From NCBI RefSeq assembly GCF_032854445.1, contig NC_088296.1, positions 18,093,485 to 18,157,484 on the forward strand: a stretch of DNA of 64,000 bases, read 5' to 3'. The stretch is from Liolophura sinensis. Taxonomy: Eukaryota > Mollusca > Polyplacophora > Chitonida > Chitonidae. Below are positions 55,809 through 64,000 of this stretch, in pieces (within the stretch, counting starts at the first letter, position 1; every line of letters starts with the position of its first letter). Under the pieces are notes generated by a model that saw nothing but the letters and a program-made list of their open reading frames with translations, searched no databases and was not told the origin of the DNA. The position numbers and the translations under genes were made by a program.

Positions 55809-55890
55809 GGACCTCCATGGCGCAGTTAGTATAAGTGAAATATCCTTGAGTTTGGCGTAAAACACCAATCAGATAAATAAATAAATAAAC
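55809..55890 (+). repeat. SINE family A, head fused to tail
   Basis: Head ggacctccatggcgcagtta is joined directly to ataagtgaaatatccttgag and the tail; about 170 bp of body is missing. Confidence 0.88.
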
Positions 55891-55914
55891 ATGCAAAATG
55901 TCTTTATTAGGCAG

Positions 55915-56372
55915 TTCACTTCTCCTACCCATACCTTCTCATACTTCTCCTACCCATACCTTCTCATACTTCTCCTACTCATACCTTCTCATACTTCTCC
56001 TACCCATACCTTCTCATACTCCTCCTACCCATACCTTCTCATACTTCTCCTACCCATACCTTCTCATACTTCTCCTACCCATACCTTCTCATACTTCTCC
56101 TACCCATACCTTCTCATACTTCTCCTACTCATACCTTCTCATACTTCTCCTACCCATACCTTCTCATACTTCTCCTACCCATACCTTCTCATACTCCTCC
56201 TACCCATACCTTCTCATACTTCTCCTACCCATACCTTCTCATACTTCTCCTACCCATACCTTCTCATACTTCTCCTACCCATACCTTCTCATACTTCTCC
56301 TACCCATACCTTCTCATACTTCTCCTACCCATACCTTCTCATACTTCTCCTACTCATACCTTCTCATATTTC
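55915..56372. repeat. 25-bp pyrimidine-rich minisatellite, about 18 copies
   Basis: Unit acttctcctacccatacctt plus ctcat. The plus strand is almost free of G. Open frames across it are products of the repeat. Confidence 0.96.
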
Positions 56373-57520
56373 TCAGAGCCCAAAAGAATGAGGGAATTAT
56401 GTAAATATATAGACAATTATGCACCTTCTCTCTTGAGTCTGAGAAATCAAAATAAATAATGAGATCAGAGAAGTGCTTGCATACGATGGACTCCAGTATA
56501 ATATGTAAAGTGCAGGTACTGGAAAACTGGGCCCAGCTGGATACAGCGTCCCCTGTATCCAACAATTAGCAGGTGACAGCAGAGGTATGACTCATGCAAT
56601 GCAGCTGCATTGAGGTGCAACGCGCTGCAGTGTGGCTGCTGCATGGCTGCATTTACATGATGCAAGCATGTCTGCATGTGAAGGAGCTGTCAGGGTGAGT
56701 GATACGACTTGTTGTTTGTGTAGAAGCTACGACACAAGGCCTTACTAACTAAGTCTCGCATGAGCGGCATGTCTATTTCTACCAGGATTTTCCACCGCAA
56801 AAAAAAAAAAAAAAAAATTGGTGGGTTGTCCAGAAAATGTAATTTTGGAAATGGAAACGTGTTGCGGGAATGCTGTAACTAGAGGTAGCAGGGATCGTGG
56901 CACTGGAATTACATGTAATTACCCGACTAGAGATAGTAAAGCACTCAGAACTCGGCAAAATCTCCAATAAGATTATTTGTTAATGATTATGCAACAGGGC
57001 TACAATTTTTACTTGCGGTTTGATACAAATTATATTGACAGGTTGACATTAACGAAGTGAGCAAAACTGCATTTGTGTCGTGTTGTATGAATGTAAATTG
57101 CATTTGACATGGCAGGGGAAAAAATCGACACGTTCACAATCGATAAACATCGAGCAGAACCAAAAAAGGGTATGTGACAGACTAACGAGCAGGAAAAAAA
57201 AATGACTACATGTAGTGTCCGATATTGTATAACAGGATATAAAAATTACTGCGTGTACGTGTAATTTTAGACAAAGTTGCACTTTTTCTATTATTTCATG
57301 TAATGGAGTGCATGTGTAAATAACTGGAAAAGTTCTGCATAAGGTGTCATTGAGAGGCGTTGATATTGTAAAACATTTCCTTCTAGAAGAATATTCCGAT
57401 ATTTTCAGACTAATCGGTTGTTTCCATGGTAATTTGGGCAGGTTTATTGCATCGGTGTCAATCTTCAGCCATCATCTATTTCTTCATGTCTTAAAAAAAG
57501 GGCTTCACTTCAGTTTGTAA

Positions 57521-57597
57521 TAATTGATCGAAATTTTTACACCTAAAATTGATCGAAATTTTTACACCTAAAATTGATCGTAATTTTTACACCTAAA
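57521..57597. repeat. 25-bp tandem repeat, 3 copies
   Basis: Unit attgatcgaaatttttacac plus ctaaa. Confidence 0.95.
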
Positions 57598-58061
57598 GGT
57601 ACATCACGTCATTATTTTCTTTGCAAAAACTCTAATCTCTGATGAGTGATCAGAGGTTTGATCGGTGATTGAGAGGTATATTTACTTTAAAGGTAATGTT
57701 TGATTAGGCAGGAAAGAATTTCTTTATATATTGAACAATACTTGCTCAAGGAGAAAAGAAAAATGGGTGCCCTTCTCACATTATTATATGTATGCGCGTA
57801 TGAAAGAATACTGTATTGCAAGGTCCCATTTTTCTGATTTGTTTTGATCTGGTGTGTGTGTCTGTGCTCATAATATGTGCATGTAGCTGTAGTGTTTCTT
57901 TGAATATATGTATGTAAAAAGTTTAATCTTACAGGTAAAGAATGTGATGCTTTGGTATAGACATATGTATATATATATATAGTCCCTAATTCCCCAACCT
58001 TTTATCCACAATGCAATTTTATCCACATTTATAATTTGATTTTTTTTTTTAATAATTTGAC

Positions 58062-58203
58062 AAAACTACATTGGTTGGATTCGCCAGTTTTAGGGCTTCA
58101 CAAAAAAGTATAATTTTATCAGGCTGCACAGAACAATGCCTTCAGATTATGCTTAAATAAACACCTTGCAAACATGTGAAAAGGTTGAGGAATAACAGTA
58201 TAG
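58062..58203 (+). repeat. Dispersed repeat E, copy 3
   Basis: Same family as 52849-52981, and the reverse complement of 45526-45645. Confidence 0.8.
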
Positions 58204-59014
58204 GCAGAACTCCAAACGAGAAATGGTTTACATGGACATATTCATACACACGTGTATATCTAAATTTGAACACTGATAAAGAAGTGGTTTAAAAAACATG
58301 TCAAATACATGTACACATGTATCTTCATGCACAGCATAGATTTAGCCCAAATTTGAAATCAGACTATGTCATTTTTATTTTTCTCCGGTTTTCCCTGTCT
58401 CTCTCGTGTTAATTTTCTCAGAATAGGGGGTCTCCAAGACCGGAAACATTCCCTCTGCCTAAAGCTATAATGTGAAATACATATTAAGTTTGAAGAAACT
58501 AGAAGATGTACCCAAGTTTGAAACATACTAATATGAGATACTTTTGAACAATCTGAAATATTATGTTCAACTACAGTGCCTAAGTTTTGGACAAGCCAGA
58601 AATCCAAAAATCTAAACTTAGAATTAACAGTTTAGACTGAGATATAACAATGTACATGTAATTTTTGTGACGAACCAGGAAAGAAACATTGAATGAACTT
58701 GATTCTTGGGGAAACAAATTTTCCGCAATTAACATTTCCCAAAATCTCCAGGATCCCATTAATCAAAATTTAATTGGTGGCTAGTGTTAAGGAAATAGCT
58801 GATCAACAGTTCCTTAATGATAGGGGTCAGTGGTCAGTTTATCTGATGGTCACACTCCCATGACAGGACAGTTGAGCCCTTGAGGGATGACTCCAGTTAC
58901 ATTCTCACATTTCTCTCTTTAATGACCTTTAACTACCTTGAGGTACAAAGTTGCTTTAAAAAGGGTTCACTTCAGTCATTCTATGGAATTCGAGACTGCA
59001 AAAACATCCTGGTA

Positions 59015-59235
59015 CTTCCCATTTTACTTGTGCCCACAGACATTACTTCCCATTTTACTTGTGCCCACAGACGTTACTTCCCATTTTACCTGTGCCCACA
59101 GACGTTACTTCCATTTTACTTGTGCCCACAGACGTTACTTCCCGTTTTACCTTTGCCCACAGACGTTACTTCCCATTTTACTTGTGCCCACAGATGTTAC
59201 TTCCCATTTTACTTGTGCCCACAGACGTTACTCGC
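59015..59235 (+). repeat. 31-bp minisatellite, 7 copies
   Basis: Unit acttcccattttacttgtgc plus ccacagacgtt. Each unit ends in a pyrimidine-rich run plus CAG and so resembles a 3' splice site on the plus strand. Confidence 0.95.
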
Positions 59236-59519
59236 AGACTCTCACATAGAGGTGAACCTATGGTGTAAATAACATACATTTATCAGGTAATACGAAATTC
59301 TTCATCAAAGGAACATAAAATCACTCTTTTCAGTTTACCTCAGTTTTTATTCTACTTGTTCATGTAAATGTGCAGACAGTAGCAAATGGTATGCCCCCTA
59401 GCGCCATTGCTTAAGCAGAATTAAGTGAAAAAAAAGGGGATTTATTAGACGCTGGTCTAAAAGTACTTTTAAAAAGGCTTTTCTATGGAAAGTATAAAAT
59501 TATCATTAAATATTGAAAA

Positions 59520-59545
59520 CAAAAAAAAAAAAAAAAAAAAAAAAA
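59520..59545. repeat. Poly-A tract
   Basis: About 25 consecutive A; no retrotransposed sequence is recognised next to it. Confidence 0.9.
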
Positions 59546-61352
59546 GATGGAAGAGATGGAAATCATTTAACACTTGAAGAAACCAGTAGTAATCTTGTTG
59601 ATAGCCAAACTGTGAACAGTCGACCTAGGATGTATGTGAATCATCTGTCTTCTATCTGTCTAATCTCGTTAGCTGTACATTCCTTCTGCAATTCTCTGTG
59701 TGAACAAGCAGAGAATTGTGACAATTGGCCGAAATTAAGTTATAAGACTGATCCGAATACAAATATTGGTGTTAGAAATCTAATAATTGGTAAAGATTGT
59801 CCAGCTGAGTGACCACAAGGTTGACCATTGGGGGAACGGCAGCAGGGCAGTGGTGGTTCCTTAGTGACTTGACCATCTGGCCCAGATCCTGGGGTGCCCA
59901 CCGAGTGGGAATAGATGACTGGGTATTGTACAGTGAGACAGGACTCATTCAGAATCTGGAATTAGTACCCACGATGGTGTCCCAAAGGCGACTAGAGGGT
60001 TAGGATTAAAGAATTGACAGGGCCCGGAGTTCATTCAGAGGCCGGACTGATACCATAATGGAGGGTTGGAAGTTGTAGAATTGACAGGGGTTTCGGTTTG
60101 GACCTCTGGACCAGCGCCTTTATGGTGGCCTAAAGAGAAATACAGATGGAACTGGCATTGGTCTCATACCACATGAATCAGATCCAAACCACAGATTAAT
60201 TTTTGACATTGTACACACATGTATATATAAAAACTCAATACCTTGAAGTACATACAGTGTGTGGAGAAATAATTGGAACAGCTTTAGCAAGCTTGCATCT
60301 TTAAAGGCAGGAGAGATCATTGTAGCAAACTCCACTGAAAGAAAAAAAAAGAGGTTTGCGTTCAGTTTAAGAATCATCTTAACACAAAGCACTGAATATA
60401 AAACTAGTCAGTGTTGTGTCATGGCATTGATCAGTTCTTTTGCTGTTGGTCAAAGAATTGATTTACATATTCTGAAGTGGGCTACATGAATTCGACTGCA
60501 TGGATCAATTTCTGGATGGTTTAACTTTTTGTGTCTGAATTATTTCCTGGGAATGGTCACATAGTGACAGAAAGAATGTCCCTTGGGAGATGAGCAGGGA
60601 TAGTGTTGTTTGATTAACCAGTGTCCTGTTTGACTTTACTGAGATCACCCAAAGCCCTTATTATAAGGCTCCAAGGACTTATCCTCTGGAGGAAGCAGAC
60701 CTTATTAATATGATATTTGGCTTAGTTTACTGAGCCACACACGATATCTGATTTGACAGCGCTTCAATTCTGGCATGAATAATGTATGATGAAGCTGAGG
60801 CTGAAGTTGGAATCCCACTTGTATGTCCGTTTTCATATTCTTTTTATTATGTTACTTAAATGTAACAGGGTTATAACTTGACTGTTAACCGTTTCATTTT
60901 TATGATGATACGGTGGTTTCATTTTTTTTTTTTTTTTTTTTTTTCGTAAGGGAAACAGGATTTTACGTTGGTTTCGGTTATAAAATGTGAGCAAATTAAA
61001 TTCTGTTTATTTCCCACACAGGTATTTTAGTGCCCAGATTCAACTGACTCATCCCAGTAAAGAAATCCGTTGTCGTCAGTTTTGGGTGAATAGAAGGCTA
61101 TAATTTTTTCTATGGCCTGGAGAAACATTGTGCCACTTTCATTTTTAACGATTTTAGTAATTATGGTATGTTATAAATCTTGAATGTGGACATGCATACA
61201 AATAAAATGTTATATTCAAAGCATGCATATGAACAAACAGTGAGATAAGTTACAGTTTGAAAACAGCAATTCTTGTCTGAATTAACAAATAGAACAGTCA
61301 AGTTAAAAATGCGAACATGAACAGTTATAGTTTGTCTCAGAAAAACAATGCG
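59546..61352. other. No gene recognised
   Basis: Scattered short open frames without splice support, and a poly-T tract near 60925-60945. Confidence 0.5.
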
Positions 61353-61508
61353 GTCATTGTAAGTTCAAGTCCAGCACATGCTGGCTTCGTCTCCAGCTGC
61401 GTGTGGGAAGGTCTGACAGCAACCTGTGGATGCTGTCATAACGCTGGTGATCATTGTATAAGTGATATATTCTTGACTAGAGCTTAAAACACCAATCAAA
61501 TAAATAAA
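61353..61508 (+). repeat. SINE family A, decayed
   Basis: gtaagttcaagtccagcaca (B-box region) to tail gcttaaaacaccaatcaaat. Confidence 0.85.
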
Positions 61509-62666
61509 GACAGAGAAAGTTCCATTTAATTTGTACCATTCAATTACATGTACAATGCACATGTAAATCTGTATGACACTCAAGTTGCATATTTGACAGA
61601 CTTCATTAATTTCACAGGCATTACAAAAAAAAATTGTAAGTATAAATAGCAAATACTTACTTGTAGCTTTTGCCCCCATTTGACCACATTTAAAATAAAT
61701 GTCCTAAAATTTGCTGACTCAGCTGTTTGTCATTTCTTGACATGAAAAATATGTTACTGGATGTGACTAAGCTGTGCAGACTCAGATGGTATGTGTACTG
61801 TATGACTAAGAAAATCTTTTATGTGTCTGGTGTACAGTTACATGTACAAAGACAGATATGGTATGTAACAGGCTATTTTTAGATGTGGGGAATACCCATA
61901 ATGAGTCCATGCACAGTGCTCTTTCTTGATCAGTACATCAGCACATGTGTATATGTGAAATTTCTTGTTATACTCGAATATCACATAATCCGAGGACTTC
62001 AGGGATTACAGGGATTAACGTAGGCGGGAATGATTCCAGATTGATAAGGAAATAATTGTTGTAGATACATGTATAAATATGTTTAATCCGTTTTGCCAAC
62101 AGGCCCTGAGATGCCAGCGAAAATAGATTTATTATAGGCTGGGTTCTTAATAATATGTCATATTTCGTTCTGCTTATGCTGTTATAAGTATATAATGAAC
62201 ACACATGTACATGTGACTGACTCACCAATGTATTGATCGGATCTTAGAACAGGAAGCATTGTTCTATTTATAACTGTAGAGGAATTCCCATATACAGGAT
62301 GTACACTGGACACATTATGTACATTGTCATTGGGGTCTTAAACCAAGTAGAATGTCACGGCAATAATGCACATGTAAAATTCTTTAAATTACGTTTTAGA
62401 GGACTCTTGAGATTTTCCTCAACAACTTAACTTGGTTATCTGTAATATCATAGTTTCTCGTCAGTTGTCCAAGTACATGTACATGTGTGTTCTCCCTGGT
62501 CTTACGAGAGATATGACTTTTTGTAAAGCCAAAAAAAAAAAAAAAAAAAAAGCGCACCAGCCATGTTGCATGAAGTTATTTACTTCTGTTCTGTGTCCCA
62601 TGATCATTAGACATTGGCATCTTTTTCTCTTCTTGTGTGAAGAAAACTATCTGCATGCAGTGATCT

Positions 62667-62798
62667 GGGGCCTGTTTAATGAAGGGTACTTAAGTAAGTA
62701 TCCATGCTTACTTTAACTGCACTTTATATCTCTGCAACATACATTGTCATGGTAGTTAAAGACTTACTTAACTAAGGGCGCTTCGTGAAACCGGCCCC
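62667..62798. mobile_element. 132-bp MITE with about 33-bp inverted ends
   Basis: The left end ggggcctgtttaatgaaggg pairs with the complement of the right end (ggggccggtttcacgaagcg). The inner parts gtacttaagtaagta and cttacttaactaag also pair. The target duplication is not clear. Confidence 0.8.
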
Positions 62799-64000
62799 TG
62801 GCTGATTAATGTGTTAATTAGTAATTTACACATTTCAGCACCCCCAGTTCTCCTCCTAACTGCCACTTGTTGGATTTTGGGCCCCCAGTGGAATAGAACC
62901 GTTATCTGAACTAAAGAAATATTTGGGCAGAATCTGCAGTTCTTGATCACCCAACAGGATTGCTTGAGGGGAGGAGCTTAAACACTAGGGAGAATGACAG
63001 GGGGATATAATTAGGCCTACCAGGGCAAGAGCAAGACCCCTAATGACTCAGGGGGAAAATTATCACCCCTTTCCACCCTTAATGATCGCCTTAACTCCAT
63101 TCTGGTTCGGACATAGAGGTAAAATAAATGATCCTATATAAAGTATTATGAAGTAAAAATAAATTAATAAAATATTAAATATGCATGCATGTTTTTTTTC
63201 TCGGTGTTGATCACAGCTTTTACTGGAAGTAGAACTCAGTTTGAAGGACTGTTAGGAAAGCTAGAGTATTCTTCATTGCGATACTCGTAATGAAGTTTGC
63301 ACCAAATGGAGGATGTTTACGAGGCTAGTTCCACTGAAGTGTGATATTCTATATGTGCTTCATCGTGGGATTCGTAAGAAAAAATTTACATGTGAGAGGC
63401 AAAAATGAAATAGAATCAAACGAATTTTTACTTTTTGCCTTTAAGTTTTTGATCGACTTTCATCCTGAAATTGGCAGTCCCGTTTAAGAAGCAGTTCATA
63501 CAAAGATTGTACGCTTTACAGATTGATATTGTTGTTCTGCTGTCAAAACCAGTATTTGTGTGAAAAAATTCAAAATGTACATGTAACCCTGATCATGTAC
63601 CAGTAGAAAATGCAGGTACATGTTGTGTTTGGCTTGTTCTGTAATCATATTGTTGATTTCCAATTCGCAGTTGCCTTTTGAAACAAATATTCAGTTTTCA
63701 CCCATTTTTTTTCTCAGTGTCAAAGAGTGAAAACAGCGTGCCACTCTCTTTAAAAACTTAGTTTTCGAGACTTGAGTATGAATGTTTCTGTTGTTGAAAA
63801 TTGAAATTTGCTGAAAGTATTCAGTGTTTAACTCATTTCTATGCACTGAACATATCTTTATAAATACAACATGTACAATCATGTACAATGTACCTTGTAG
63901 AAAGCATTTGCACTTTTTTAAGATCACACAGCATCTAGCTCCGTTGTCGTTGTTTGATGACTCATGGCTATCATCGATCTTAACTCTGTGACAGGAGAGT
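62799..64000. other. No feature recognised
   Basis: AT-rich non-coding DNA to the window end. Confidence 0.5.

Noticed and set aside
55891-56404. Two overlapping 166-168-aa plus-strand open frames
   Set aside because: They are the 25-bp pyrimidine-rich minisatellite in two frames.

Overview
This window looks like nuclear DNA of a marine invertebrate, most likely a lophotrochozoan and probably a bivalve mollusc. The genes are split by GT-AG introns and there are no operons. Large stretches are filled with tRNA-derived SINEs, AT-rich microsatellites, minisatellites and broken transposons. The host group is inferred from repeat style and gene content; no species is identified.

Layout. (1) 292-9368, plus strand: the 3' part of a gene for a secreted or membrane-tethered collagen-like protein. 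A coiled-coil exon is followed by Gly-X-Y exons and then by two duplicated terminal exons that each carry a stop codon. (2) 9369-18147: no recognisable gene. It holds (TA)n/(GT)n tracts, one copy of a dispersed repeat (D), a 47-bp minisatellite and homopolymers. (3) 18148-20654, minus strand: a complete short TRIM-type gene (RING, two B-boxes, coiled coil, 323 aa) in three coding exons. (4) 21755-32763: a mosaic of segmental repeats. Three related copies (A, B, C) of a roughly 1.1-1.3 kb segment occur here, and copies B and C also carry fragments of a non-LTR retrotransposon ORF1. A 3.3-kb pogo/Tigger-like DNA transposon with a TA target duplication sits inside copy B. (5) 35980-47724, minus strand: a complete 11-exon gene for a mitochondrial-type histidine acid phosphatase (lysophosphatidic acid phosphatase type 6, ACP6), 479 aa, every exon joining in phase. 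Its introns are loaded with SINEs and four minisatellite-like arrays. (6) 47725-48505: the upstream region between ACP6 and a divergent plus-strand transcript candidate. It contains a 139-bp hairpin MITE and a CCAAT/CRE-type promoter-like patch. (7) 48505-64000: a candidate first exon and second exon, then about 13 kb that reads as intron or intergenic DNA with SINEs, minisatellites, two RFX X-box-like palindromes and a second MITE.

Most striking observations. The 46-bp minisatellite in ACP6 intron 4 is built from the real exon-5 splice acceptor plus the first bases of exon 5, giving about 21 tandem decoy 3' splice sites directly upstream of the genuine one, with no stop in long sense-strand runs. 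The collagen-like gene has a duplicated pair of mutually exclusive last exons. The ACP6 gene has His where family members carry a phosphate-binding Arg. The pogo-like element has many copies of one GC-rich motif clustered in inverted orientation at both ends.

The genes do not form a pathway. They are independent loci embedded in repeats. All calls rest on reading the sequence and on remembered family features; no database search was run.
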